Positions 1-7,227 of a stretch of DNA of 44,171 bases are shown one piece after another. The stretch is from the IMG/VR virus record IMGVR_UViG_3300033571_008549, positions 1 through 44,171 of that record. The stretch is one strand, 5' to 3'. The notes under the pieces are model-generated. The model worked only from the letters and a program-made list of their open reading frames with translations, ran no database searches and was not told where the DNA came from. Each line of letters begins with the position of its first letter. Positions within the stretch are counted from its first letter, which is position 1. The DNA is from a virus. A program made the position numbers and the translations under genes.

Positions 1-66
1 GAAGAAGCAGAACTTGAATGTCTTATTAAATTAATTGAAATTGTAGAAAATGAAAAGATGCTTTAA
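1..66 (+). CDS. 3' end of an unidentified gene
   Basis: An open frame enters from the left edge of the window and stops at a TAA at 64-66. Only 21 codons are visible. They encode a Glu-rich, helix-prone C-terminus (ending EIVENEKML). The next gene begins inside it at 50 in another frame, a 17-base overlap that suggests translational coupling in the same operon. There is too little sequence to name the product. Confidence 0.5.
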   Translation, partial: EEAELECLIKLIEIVENEKML

Positions 67-274
67 ATGTAAAAGAAAGAAGTTTCTGTTTTTATTCAAA
101 AAAGACAGTAGTACTTATCAACTGAAGTCTAGTTTTGGTAAAGCGGTACTATGTAGATGGTGTAGTATTAAAAGAGCATTTAGGGAAAGTGGTTATTTAC
201 AAAAGAATAAAGAAAACAAGTTTGAGTTTGTTCATGCATCAAAAATAGAAATTATTAAACACTTTTTAAGATGA
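50..274 (+). CDS. Small Cys-pair protein, possible zinc ribbon
   Basis: This 74-residue, strongly basic protein is not one I recognise. It has two Cys pairs, CFKC at residues 4-7 and CRWC at about 35-38, spaced as in a treble-clef or zinc-ribbon knuckle. Around them are many Lys and Arg residues, which would suit nucleic-acid binding. The start overlaps the preceding gene and its stop overlaps the next start (ATGA at 271-274), so it sits within a coupled operon. The zinc-binding role is inferred from Cys spacing only. It could equally be a small structural or host-takeover protein. Confidence 0.55.
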   Translation: MKRCFKCKRKKFLFLFKKDSSTYQLKSSFGKAVLCRWCSIKRAFRESGYLQKNKENKFEFVHASKIEIIKHFLR

Positions 275-633
275 AAAAATTATTATTAATCATAGCATTT
301 ATTGCTATTACTGTAAGTGCATTCTGTCAAGATACAGAAAGAGCATATGCAGCACAAGTAGGTACATGGTCCAAAGTTAAAAGTGGTTGGGTCTGGGGTA
401 ATGTTCAAAAAGTAAACTTGACTATTACATTTGATAAGTCTGTAGTGTCTATTAACAATGAGATGGGTTCAGTATTTGAAACCTTAGAGATCTTTGATAA
501 AAAAGATGATCATATCACCTGGAAATCTTTAGATGAAGAGTATATTACCTGCTACCTCACCATGCAATATACAGATGACTATACTGTATTGATCATTACT
601 TATGACAATGCATGTTTTAGATATTACTATTAG
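271..633 (+). CDS. Exported protein with Sec signal peptide
   Basis: This 120-residue protein begins with a textbook signal sequence: two Lys at positions 2-3, then a hydrophobic core LLLIIAFIAITVSAF, then a likely cleavage site around SAFC-Q at residues 17-20. Signal peptides ending in a small residue followed by Gln are common in Bacteroidota. The Cys is not in a clear lipobox because Phe precedes it, so I favour a soluble periplasmic product over a lipoprotein. The mature part is rich in Thr, Tyr and alternating hydrophobic residues, suggesting an all-beta fold. Function is unknown; a periplasmic phage protein could act in superinfection exclusion or envelope modification, but that is a guess. 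Confidence 0.6.
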   Translation: MKKLLLIIAFIAITVSAFCQDTERAYAAQVGTWSKVKSGWVWGNVQKVNLTITFDKSVVSINNEMGSVFETLEIFDKKDDHITWKSLDEEYITCYLTMQYTDDYTVLIITYDNACFRYYY

Positions 634-635
634 TT

Positions 636-842
636 ATGGCTGATATAAGTAAATGTGGAAATAAGGATTGTAAACTAAAGTATCACTGCTATAGATACAC
701 TGCACCTGATAGTTATTGGCAAGCATATAATGACTACAAACCAAAGAATAGTAAACTGTGTGATAACCAAATAGAACAGAAATGTCCTCATTGTGGGATA
801 AGAAAAAGACACAGACCAAGTTGTATAACTAATAGGATTTGA
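636..842 (+). CDS. Small Cys-rich putative zinc-binding protein
   Basis: This 68-residue protein has an N-terminal cluster C-x4-C-x5-C (CGNKDC, then HCYR) and a C-terminal CPHCGIRKRHRPSC. The middle is rich in Tyr, Asn and Lys. The second cluster looks like a zinc knuckle with a basic loop. Short proteins with a CGN(x)nC...CYR N-terminus occur in many phages without a known function. It starts two bases after the upstream stop and ends one base before the next start. Zinc binding is inferred from the Cys pattern alone. Confidence 0.55.
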   Translation: MADISKCGNKDCKLKYHCYRYTAPDSYWQAYNDYKPKNSKLCDNQIEQKCPHCGIRKRHRPSCITNRI

Positions 843-843
843 T

Positions 844-1191
844 ATGACTGCTTTAGAGATTGACAAGATAAGAAGGAAAATAGTTAAACAAGGTTTTACA
901 TCAAAATATCCAGGAGGGTCTAATGAATATATGCAATATATTAGTAATCATTATGTTAGTCCGGGTACTAGGGTTATGGAGTTGACAAGTGTTCATATTA
1001 AATTTATAGCATCAAAAAGACTTTCTACAAGTGGAACTACTGTTATAAATCAATGGTATGTAGAAATTACTATTGAATATGGTCTTTCTAGTTATAGATT
1101 TAAAACCTATGATTATTATCCTGATATAGTAGATAGATTACTACTAAAAGTTAAACAGTATATGGCCTTTGAAGAATTTCTTAAAAAATAA
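844..1191 (+). CDS. Hypothetical protein, 115 aa
   Basis: I do not recognise this protein. It has a charged helical N-terminus (about residues 1-18), a central region of beta-type alternation with VYIKF- and YVEITIEYG-like strands (about 50-85), and a C-terminal amphipathic helix. No Cys pairs, signal peptide or membrane segment is visible. It lies one base after the preceding stop codon and five bases before the phosphoesterase start, in the same operon. Confidence 0.5.
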   Translation: MTALEIDKIRRKIVKQGFTSKYPGGSNEYMQYISNHYVSPGTRVMELTSVHIKFIASKRLSTSGTTVINQWYVEITIEYGLSSYRFKTYDYYPDIVDRLLLKVKQYMAFEEFLKK

Positions 1192-1195
1192 AATT

Positions 1196-1738
1196 ATGTC
1201 AAATGTTAGAATGATAGGTTGTTTGCATTTTGGGCACAACTCAGTAGCAAAATACCGTGGCTGGGATAATGCTGAAGAACAAGATGCATACTTAATAAAG
1301 CAATGGAATAGTGTAGTAAACAAAAAAGATACTACTTATATCCTTGGAGATATTACTATGGAGAAAACACTAGATTACTATAAACTAGATTTATTACATG
1401 GTAGAAAGATTGTTGTTGGTGGAAATCATGACTTGTATCAGCATTCAAAACAATTGATGCTGTATGTAGATGGTATTGCAGGAGCAGTAGATTACAAAGG
1501 ATTTATCCTTACACATGTACCTATTCATCCTAATGAAGTACATTTCTACAGAGGTAACATACATGCTCATATTCATCATTTAAATAAGCTTGAAGAGATT
1601 GAAACTTATAATAAGTATAATGATCCCGGAAGTGAATTAGATGTCACTAGACACAAGTATTTTAATGTTGATGCTCATTTACTAGATTACACACCTAGAA
1701 CTATTGATGAATTAATACTAAGACAAAATGGAAGCTAA
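1196..1738 (+). CDS. Calcineurin-like metallophosphoesterase
   Basis: This 180-residue protein belongs to the metallophosphoesterase superfamily, whose members hydrolyse phosphomono- or diesters with two metal ions. The ordered motifs are IGCLHFGH (residues 7-14), ILGDITME, GGNHDLY, LTHVPIHP and a C-terminal HAHIHH, matching the family's D-x-H, G-D, G-N-H-D, H and G-H-x-H metal-binding series. The first motif has Cys where the usual Asp stands; this variant seems to be normal in the phage subfamily. I chose the ATG at 1196 because an in-frame ATG at 1169 would overlap the upstream gene and add nine Lys/Asn-rich residues before the family start. The substrate is unknown (possibly nucleic-acid 2',3'-cyclic or end phosphates). 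Confidence 0.8.
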   Translation: MSNVRMIGCLHFGHNSVAKYRGWDNAEEQDAYLIKQWNSVVNKKDTTYILGDITMEKTLDYYKLDLLHGRKIVVGGNHDLYQHSKQLMLYVDGIAGAVDYKGFILTHVPIHPNEVHFYRGNIHAHIHHLNKLEEIETYNKYNDPGSELDVTRHKYFNVDAHLLDYTPRTIDELILRQNGS

Positions 1739-2093
1739 AGAAGGACTATTAAGAATAGGTATACCTACAGGATTTGGTACTAATGGTGTAAGAAAAGAAG
1801 CTGTTAAGATTGCTAAAGCTATGCTTACAGAAATGGGTTCTGGAAAAATTGAAGAACACTGGGGTAAGTATTATACACCTAGAGTTCCAGAAGAGGATTA
1901 TCCTGGTCATTTTTATCATAAATGGGGAGTAGTACTATCTGCTGAAGTATCTGATGTAAAATATGCTAAATCAATCATGTTAAGTTTTGATTATGATGAT
2001 ATAGATATGTTGGAGTCAGAAAGAAGAAAAGAAAATAAAGAATATTTTAGGAAAAATCCTCCTGAAATTTATTCTTATCTAATAAATGAGTAG
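1728..2093 (+). CDS. Hypothetical protein, 121 aa
   Basis: I cannot assign this protein to a family. Its start overlaps the end of the phosphoesterase gene by 11 bases. The N-terminus is Gly-rich (RIGIPTGFGTNGVRKEAVK), followed by an amphipathic helix, a Tyr/Pro/Trp-rich middle, a strand (WGVVLSAEV) and a charged C-terminal half with an acidic FDYDDIDML stretch. No signal peptide or transmembrane segment is seen. Confidence 0.5.
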   Translation: MEAKEGLLRIGIPTGFGTNGVRKEAVKIAKAMLTEMGSGKIEEHWGKYYTPRVPEEDYPGHFYHKWGVVLSAEVSDVKYAKSIMLSFDYDDIDMLESERRKENKEYFRKNPPEIYSYLINE

Positions 2094-2096
2094 GAG

Positions 2097-2501
2097 ATGA
2101 TTACACCAGAAATAAGAAAATTTATTGGTAAAATAGCAAATGAACATTATGTATTAAGCAATAGTGATGATAAAAGTATGAACTTTTTATGGTATCTGTA
2201 TTCTGAAGGTACTCATAAAGATCAGTATAAACCATTCATTTTTGCTGCAGAAATTAATCTTAATCTGGCTATGAATATGATAACATATGATGAATCTGAA
2301 AACTTATCTAACATGTTAACTTCACCAGATAAAGATAACTTCTACATGTTGTATACAATACTTAAGCATTATAGAAAGAAAAGACAAAAGAAATATGGGG
2401 TAGTTTATGATTCTGAAGCATATAAAAATGTAAAGAAAGATTACACTGTTTTAATGATATCTCCTCTAATGCTCAGTAACACATTTAATAAAACATCATG
2501 A
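2097..2501 (+). CDS. Hypothetical protein, 134 aa
   Basis: This unrecognised protein is mostly helical by composition, with many aromatic residues (FLWYLYSEG around 30-38). Its C-terminal half contains a strongly basic patch (HYRKKRQKKYG). The gene starts three bases after the previous stop and overlaps the next start by ATGA, so it is translated as part of the operon. There is no recognisable catalytic motif. Confidence 0.5.
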   Translation: MITPEIRKFIGKIANEHYVLSNSDDKSMNFLWYLYSEGTHKDQYKPFIFAAEINLNLAMNMITYDESENLSNMLTSPDKDNFYMLYTILKHYRKKRQKKYGVVYDSEAYKNVKKDYTVLMISPLMLSNTFNKTS

Positions 2502-2755
2502 CAGAAAAAACACTGAAAAAATTAGGTTTTATAAAAGTCAAAGCTAAAAATGCTGAGACTAATAATGGATATGATTACTATTACTATGTCTTAGACATAG
2601 CAACAGGATTAAGTTTAGCATCTACAGAGAGTGATGAAACTTTCAGTAGAAAAGGTTGGAAGGTCATATCATGGGACATTCCGGATCTAGAAATCACAAA
2701 GAAAAAGCAATTAAAAGCTTTTATCAAATTATGTAAAACAGTAATTAGAAATTAG
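2498..2755 (+). CDS. Hypothetical protein, 85 aa
   Basis: This small alpha/beta-looking protein has a basic N-terminus, a YDYYYYVLDI strand at about 25-34 and a Lys-rich C-terminal helix (EITKKKQLKAFIKLCKTV). I recognise no family. Its start overlaps the upstream stop (ATGA at 2498-2501) and its stop is one base before the next start. Confidence 0.5.
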   Translation: MTEKTLKKLGFIKVKAKNAETNNGYDYYYYVLDIATGLSLASTESDETFSRKGWKVISWDIPDLEITKKKQLKAFIKLCKTVIRN

Positions 2756-2756
2756 C

Positions 2757-3110
2757 ATGCAATCATTAAAACTTATAAAGAAAAATGGTAAGCTAACATA
2801 TCTAGAACCAAAAGATAAGTTAGCATATGAAATCTTTGAAGACAAAATCAAGGAAGGTCAAAAAGTAGAAATGTATTTAGATCTTGCAGATGCAGATCAT
2901 AGTAAAGCACAACTTGCAAAAGTACATGCTTGTATTAGAGAGTTAGCCAAAGAGTCTGGTTATACCTTTGATGAAATGAAAGAGATTGTTAAGGTTAGAT
3001 CAGGTGTAGATGATAAATCATTTGCTGATTGCAGTAAAGATGAATTAATGCTTGCTATTGAAACATGTATCCAAATTGGAATAGATAACTATAATCTTAG
3101 TCTTGGGTAG
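2757..3110 (+). CDS. NinB-like recombination protein (tentative)
   Basis: The 117-residue protein has a C-terminal half resembling NinB/Orf-type phage recombination mediators: a helix (AQLAKVHACIRELAKESG), then TFDEMKEIVKVRSG, then a SKDELMLAIETCIQIG helix preceding a short polar tail. NinB proteins bind ssDNA and help recombinase loading. The likeness rests on the pattern of the helical core and on length; no catalytic residues are expected in this family. It closes the first + strand block and overlaps the end of the opposing minus-strand gene by 14 bases, tail to tail, with no terminator between them. Confidence 0.4.
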   Translation: MQSLKLIKKNGKLTYLEPKDKLAYEIFEDKIKEGQKVEMYLDLADADHSKAQLAKVHACIRELAKESGYTFDEMKEIVKVRSGVDDKSFADCSKDELMLAIETCIQIGIDNYNLSLG

Positions 3111-3411
3111 GAGGAATATATCCTTCATCTCCAGGTTGTAAAATTTCTTTTTCAGTAAACTTAGATTCTTTTTTTGCTACTGACTCAATCTCTGTGATCA
3201 AAAGTGTAGTAGTAAAGAAAGCCCTTTCAAACATGTCTAATTCAGCATATTTTTTAGTAGTCATATTTTTTAGTGCTTCTTCAAGTTTTGCTGAATCTGA
3301 TTGAGATGTAAATAAATAAAATGCAAGTTCTTTAGCCATCAAGTAAAAGTTTTTATTTACATTAATGGTAAAGACAGCATCATCTTTCATTTCTTTTATT
3401 TTTACTGCCAT
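3097..3411 (-). CDS. Conserved-looking phage protein on the opposite strand
   Basis: This 104-residue protein is the only credible minus-strand gene in the left 20 kb. It reads as a genuine protein: MAVKIKEMKDDAVFTINVN start, a strand-then-helix region (FYLMAKELAFYLF), a second helix pair (AFFTTTLLITEIESVA) and an acidic C-terminal tail with EILQPGDEGYIPPTQ. The ATG at 3411 is preferred over one 14 codons upstream, which would run into the divergent glycosylase gene. Similar sequences with a C-terminal PGDEGY tail come to mind from crAss-like phages, but I cannot confirm this. Since the strand matches the giant virion-type genes, it may be a late or structural gene; this is inference. Confidence 0.6.
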   Translation of the reverse strand: MAVKIKEMKDDAVFTINVNKNFYLMAKELAFYLFTSQSDSAKLEEALKNMTTKKYAELDMFERAFFTTTLLITEIESVAKKESKFTEKEILQPGDEGYIPPTQD

Positions 3412-3426
3412 GACATTAGTTTTTAA

Positions 3427-3434
3427 CAAATTTA
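3427..3434 (-). promoter_or_regulatory. Candidate Bacteroidota-type -7 element
   Basis: Read on the minus strand this is TAAATTTG, matching the Bacteroidota -7 consensus TAnnTTTG, 16 bases before the start of the minus-strand gene at 3411. That gene has no upstream neighbour on its own strand, so it needs a promoter nearby. A TTTTTG about 16 bases further upstream could be the -33 element, but the spacing is shorter than usual, and such matches are frequent in AT-rich DNA. Confidence 0.25.
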
Positions 3435-3443
3435 ATACAAAAA

Positions 3444-4154
3444 ATGAATACAAAAATAGATTTAGAAGAAATAAGAAACAAACTGTTGTTAAAATTAGAA
3501 CCCTCTGGATGGGATAAAGTCCTTAAATCATTTATTGATAGTTCAGATTTTGAGAAACTTATTTTACAATTAGTAAGATTAACAAGAGATGGAAAAAGAT
3601 TTACTCCTCCTTTGAAGCAATTGTTTAGAGCATTTGAAGAATGTCCGTATAATGAGCTCAAGGTAGTTATGGTAGGTCAAGATCCATATCCCGGATTTAA
3701 CCATGCAGATGGTATTGCTTTTAGTTGTAGTCAAACAGAAGTTCAAGTAAGTTTGCAGTTTATATTAGATGAGATAAACCGTACTGTGTATAATGGTCAT
3801 CCTGGATCTACTAATGGTGATTTAACAAGATGGGCAAATCAGGGTATACTTATGCTTAACACTGCTCTCACAACAACAGTAGGTAAAACTGGTCAGCATT
3901 ATGCATTGTGGAAGCCTTTTATGGCTTATCTCTTTGATCATTTAACCTGGAACAAGCATGGATTAATCTATGCTTATCTTGGTAAAGAAGCTAAAGAATG
4001 GTCAGATTGTGTAAATGATAACAATGTAAAGTTTTTTGTTACACATCCGGCTAGTGCAGCATATCAAAAACAACAAGCATGGGATTCAAAAAATCTTTTC
4101 AATGAGATTTCCAAAGTAGTAAAAGAGAATTATAATGAAGATTTAATTTGGTAG
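3444..4154 (+). CDS. ung: Uracil-DNA glycosylase
   Basis: This 236-residue family 1 uracil-DNA glycosylase removes uracil from DNA, leaving an abasic site. It shows the water-activating motif GQDPYP at residues 78-83 (catalytic Asp80) followed by NHADGIAFS, the LMLNTALT uracil-pocket segment near 136-143, and the HPA leucine-loop motif at 201-203 with its catalytic His. Length fits the family. It is the first + strand gene after the divergent minus-strand gene and leads the replication block, which suits a role in clearing uracil from newly made phage DNA. Two features differ from the textbook enzyme: Pro instead of His in GQDPYH, and HPA instead of HPS. Both are seen in phage members. Confidence 0.92.
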   Translation: MNTKIDLEEIRNKLLLKLEPSGWDKVLKSFIDSSDFEKLILQLVRLTRDGKRFTPPLKQLFRAFEECPYNELKVVMVGQDPYPGFNHADGIAFSCSQTEVQVSLQFILDEINRTVYNGHPGSTNGDLTRWANQGILMLNTALTTTVGKTGQHYALWKPFMAYLFDHLTWNKHGLIYAYLGKEAKEWSDCVNDNNVKFFVTHPASAAYQKQQAWDSKNLFNEISKVVKENYNEDLIW

Positions 4155-4155
4155 T

Positions 4156-4746
4156 ATGGATGAAATATTTGAAAAGTTAGTAAAAGCTGGTTTAACACCA
4201 AACTCATTTTATATTCTTTATTGTTCAAAAGAAAAAAGAGTACCACATACATTTGTAAGTCATTCACTAGAAGTGGTTAGGCTACAAACTGCTAATTGGT
4301 TGGATGAAAATTTGAAATTAACAGAAAAAAGTGTTATCTTTATTCAAGAAATTGAGACATTCTTTAAGAAAAGTAAGAAGAAAACTTCTACTGTTCTTAT
4401 GGGAGATTCATTTCTAGATATGATCCAAGAATATGTTGAAATTTTTCCAAACAAAAGATTAGCCAGTGGCAAACCTGCTAGGGTAAATGTCAAAACATTA
4501 GAAAATGCATTCAGATGGTTTTTTGATACATATGGTTATAGTTGGGAAATTATTCTTCAAGCAACAAAAAAGTATGTATATGACTTTGAAATGAAGAACT
4601 ATGAATACATGAGAACTTCTCAGTACTTTGTTAGAAAACAGAATACTGATAAATCATGGGATTCTGATCTTGCTACTTATTGTGACATGATTATCAATGG
4701 AGAAGATGACTTTGAAGATAATCACTTTAAAGACAAGGTAGTATGA
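4156..4746 (+). CDS. Hypothetical protein upstream of the helicase
   Basis: I do not recognise this 196-residue protein. The N-terminal ~55 residues (DEIFEKLVKAGLTPNSFYIL onward) have a helical pattern reminiscent of a winged-helix module. The C-terminal half (about 110-180) is helical with many aromatic residues (FRWFFDTYGYSW, YEYMRTSQYFVRK). It starts one base after the glycosylase stop and overlaps the small membrane-protein gene. Its position two genes before the DnaB-type helicase, together with a putative DNA-binding N-terminus, would fit a helicase loader or replication-initiation protein, but no motif proves this. Confidence 0.5.
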   Translation: MDEIFEKLVKAGLTPNSFYILYCSKEKRVPHTFVSHSLEVVRLQTANWLDENLKLTEKSVIFIQEIETFFKKSKKKTSTVLMGDSFLDMIQEYVEIFPNKRLASGKPARVNVKTLENAFRWFFDTYGYSWEIILQATKKYVYDFEMKNYEYMRTSQYFVRKQNTDKSWDSDLATYCDMIINGEDDFEDNHFKDKVV

Positions 4747-4940
4747 GTAAAAAAAGAACAGAATACTTATTGATTGCCTGTATATTAACTGGTGTATTTA
4801 CTGGATATTTTATAATTTCCACATTTATAGTAGATATATCATTTGGAAAATACTTATTAATTGAACTAATAATAAGCTTGTTGCATGAGTTGTATAACTA
4901 TACTAAAAGACAAGCTGTAAAACATATACACCATGAGTGA
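4743..4940 (+). CDS. Small two-helix membrane protein
   Basis: This 65-residue protein has two hydrophobic segments, roughly residues 7-30 (ending FIISTFIVDI) and 34-48 (LLIELIISLLHEL), with a basic N-terminus and a His/Lys-rich C-terminus. It would sit in the inner membrane with both ends probably cytoplasmic. It overlaps the previous gene by ATGA and the helicase start by eight bases. Function is unknown; small membrane proteins in phage early regions can be holin-like or act in exclusion, but location among replication genes does not favour lysis. Confidence 0.5.
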   Translation: MSKKRTEYLLIACILTGVFTGYFIISTFIVDISFGKYLLIELIISLLHELYNYTKRQAVKHIHHE

Positions 4941-5934
4941 CTATTTAAGTATAAGACCAATAAAAGTAAAAAGTAAAATTGAAGCTTTTGATGAAGCTTT
5001 AGTTCACATAAAAGCAAGACAAGAGGGAAGAATAAGGAGTTTAGTAACAGGTTGGCCCAAGTTCAATGATGCTTTATTAGATGGGATCGAGTGGAATACC
5101 CTAACAGTTGTAGGAGCCAGACCAGGAACAGGTAAAACTTTTTTTGTTGACCAATTGTGTGCAGATGTTGTGGAATTAAATCCTAATGAGAATTTTAGGG
5201 TTTTACAATTTCAATTAGAAATGCCTGGAAGGACCAGTGCAATCAGAGAGTTGTCAACTCCTACACAAAAAGATTATAAAAGTCTTAATAGTGCAGGAAG
5301 TACAAAATTAACTGAACAAGACTATGATAAATGTGTATCTTATGTAGAAAAACTCAAAAAGAATGCAAGGACAGATGTGGTGTATGACCCTTGTACTGTT
5401 GAAGAGTTTATGTCTACTATCCATCACTATGTTGAGAAACATTCAACAGTGGTAAATGGAACAAAAAAGTTATGCAAAGTTCTAGTTACTGTAGATCACT
5501 CAACATTATTCAAAAAATCTGCAAAAGACAAAGACAAGTTTGATATGCTTTACAATCTTGGTGAAGCAATCACTTATATGAAAAAGAACTATCCAGTAGC
5601 TTTCATAATTCTAAGTCAATTAAACAGAAACATTGATAATCCAGATAGATCTGAAGATGGTAAGTACGGTAACTATGTTCTTGATTCAGATATTTTTGGT
5701 GCAGATGCTTTATTGCAGCATGCAGACACTTTGATTGGTATAAATAGACCGGCTCTTAAAAAGATTAGGTTTTATGGTCCTGATAGATTTATCATTCCTG
5801 ATGACACCACTATTGTATTTCACTTTTTGAAATCAAGAAATGGTGATACAAGAATTAGTTTTTTCAAACTGGATAAAGAGAAAATGAAAATTGTAGAAAT
5901 TGATACACCCCCGCAACAACAAAAAAATAAATAA
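4933..5934 (+). CDS. dnaB: DnaB-type replicative helicase
   Basis: This 333-residue RecA-fold ATPase unwinds DNA at the fork. It has Walker A GARPGTGKT at 61-69, a LEMPGR motif near 95-100 (DnaB motif H1a region), Walker B CKVLVTVDH with Asp188, an LSQLNR motif at 228-233 and a C-terminal FLKSRNGDT arginine-finger region. The preceding TGWPKFNDALLDGIEWN matches the start of the DnaB C-terminal domain. It lacks the DnaB N-terminal hairpin domain, as do many phage versions such as those of crAss-like phages. It is followed after six bases by the next gene of the replication operon. Confidence 0.88.
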   Translation: MSDYLSIRPIKVKSKIEAFDEALVHIKARQEGRIRSLVTGWPKFNDALLDGIEWNTLTVVGARPGTGKTFFVDQLCADVVELNPNENFRVLQFQLEMPGRTSAIRELSTPTQKDYKSLNSAGSTKLTEQDYDKCVSYVEKLKKNARTDVVYDPCTVEEFMSTIHHYVEKHSTVVNGTKKLCKVLVTVDHSTLFKKSAKDKDKFDMLYNLGEAITYMKKNYPVAFIILSQLNRNIDNPDRSEDGKYGNYVLDSDIFGADALLQHADTLIGINRPALKKIRFYGPDRFIIPDDTTIVFHFLKSRNGDTRISFFKLDKEKMKIVEIDTPPQQQKNK

Positions 5935-5940
5935 TCAAGT

Positions 5941-6483
5941 ATGAGTAGAAAAGAAAAAACAGAAGATTTAATGCAAAAACATCTGCCTATCTTTAGAAAG
6001 AAAGGAGTAACAGATCCATTTTTTACATTAAAGTGTGCGTATTTTATTAGTGGAAAGAAAGGTAAGTATATTCAATTATTTGAAAGTGAGCTTGCCAAAG
6101 AAAAAGATATCTATACAGAGTTTGTAAAGAAAGATCTTACACCTGATTTAGATGACAGACCGTTGTTTAAATTGACATACAATCCTTTTTACAAAGAGGA
6201 GTTTGAAATAGAGAATAAAGTTACTGATGAGGGAAAAGAATATTCTGTCTATATCATTCCTATTGTAGATATGAGAGTAATTTTACCAAATGGAAATGAG
6301 ATCAGTTATTCTGATTATGAGAATGGGAACATTCCAACTTCTCCATTTCCAAACTTTGAAGAAGAATTTGGTTCTAAAAAGAGAACTATGACTACTTCTG
6401 AAGAAGAACCAGTTTCTGATATTCTAATGAGAATGTCTAGGGACTTTGAAAAGTTAGCAGAAGCATTATCTAAATTTAATTAG
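5941..6483 (+). CDS. Hypothetical replication-region protein, 180 aa
   Basis: No family recognised. The protein is highly charged, with a basic N-terminal helix, a beta-rich middle (PLFKLTYNPFYKEEF, YSVYIIPIVDMRVILPNG) and a Ser/Glu/Pro linker (about 135-160) leading to a C-terminal amphipathic helix (LMRMSRDFEKLAEALSKF) suited to oligomerisation. It sits between helicase and Sak4-like ATPase and is one base from the next start, so it probably belongs to the same replication or recombination complex. Confidence 0.5.
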   Translation: MSRKEKTEDLMQKHLPIFRKKGVTDPFFTLKCAYFISGKKGKYIQLFESELAKEKDIYTEFVKKDLTPDLDDRPLFKLTYNPFYKEEFEIENKVTDEGKEYSVYIIPIVDMRVILPNGNEISYSDYENGNIPTSPFPNFEEEFGSKKRTMTTSEEEPVSDILMRMSRDFEKLAEALSKFN

Positions 6484-6484
6484 T

Positions 6485-7210
6485 ATGAGTATAGTACTTC
6501 CAACTAAAAAACTAAAGGCTTCTCAGGTAAATCCAAAAAGAATTGTGATTTATTCTAAGCCTAAGACAGGTAAAACTACTGCATTTGCAGGTCTGGAGAA
6601 CAATTTAATATTGGATTTGGAAAATGGTACCAACTATGTTGATGCATTAAAGGTTCCTATTACTTGTTTACAAGATTTGCTTGATGCTGGAAAAGCAATT
6701 AAGGCTGCCGGTAAACCATACACGTATATTACCGTAGATACTGTAACTGCTTTAGAGGACATGATTATGCCATTGGCAGTTAGTCTTTATCAAAAAACAT
6801 CAATGGGTAAAAATTTTAGTGGGGACACTGTTTTATCTTTACCAAATGGTGCAGGTTATTTATATTTAAGACAAGCTTTCTTTCAAGTTTTAGATTTTAT
6901 TGATACTTTAGCACCCCATATTATTTTATCTGGACACATCAAAGACAAAGTAGTTGATGATAAAGGTGAGATGGTTATGGCTGCAAACATTGATTTAACA
7001 GGTAAAATCAAGTCTTTGATTTGTGCTAATGCAGATGCTATTGGTTATCTATTTAGAAAAGGTAATCAAGCAGTTCTTTCATTCAAATCAAATGATGAAG
7101 TAACTTGTGGTGCAAGACCTGAACATTTAAGAAATGAAGAGATAGTAATTTCTGAAGTAAACAGCAAAGGTGAAGTAGAGTGTCACTGGGACAAAATTTT
7201 TAAAAAATAA
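6485..7210 (+). CDS. Sak4-like RecA-fold recombination ATPase
   Basis: This 241-residue protein fits the phage nucleotide-binding/AAA_24 family, to which the Sak4 single-strand annealing proteins belong. Walker A is SKPKTGKTT at 24-32, followed by the family's LILDLENG (41-48, the sensor-like D-x-E), a Walker B region YITVDTVTAL with Asp85, and LSGHIKDKV further on. Sak4 proteins are short RecA-like cores that anneal or exchange ssDNA strands and work with an SSB. The next gene is just such an SSB-like protein, separated by an A-rich 17-base leader. The assignment to the family is strong; the annealing activity is by analogy. Confidence 0.8.
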   Translation: MSIVLPTKKLKASQVNPKRIVIYSKPKTGKTTAFAGLENNLILDLENGTNYVDALKVPITCLQDLLDAGKAIKAAGKPYTYITVDTVTALEDMIMPLAVSLYQKTSMGKNFSGDTVLSLPNGAGYLYLRQAFFQVLDFIDTLAPHIILSGHIKDKVVDDKGEMVMAANIDLTGKIKSLICANADAIGYLFRKGNQAVLSFKSNDEVTCGARPEHLRNEEIVISEVNSKGEVECHWDKIFKK

Positions 7211-7227
7211 CAAATAAATAAATAAAG
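7211..7227 (+). promoter_or_regulatory. A-rich leader of the SSB-like gene
   Basis: The bases between the Sak4-like stop and the SSB-like start are repeats of AAATA followed by AAAG immediately before ATG, with no Shine-Dalgarno sequence. A-rich leaders of this kind enhance initiation in Flavobacteriia and Bacteroidia, where ribosomes use little anti-SD pairing. It is longer than the junctions elsewhere in this operon and may give this abundant protein its own strong initiation. Confidence 0.4.

Noticed and set aside
634-866. Two minus-strand frames of 61 and 63 residues
   Set aside because: They are opposite to the Cys-rich gene at 636-842, have no leader and show the Leu/Ile/Tyr/Ser-rich composition of antisense AT-rich frames.
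3108-3130. Short palindrome AGGAATATATCCT at the convergent gene ends as a terminator
   Set aside because: The stem is only four base pairs with no T-run on either side.
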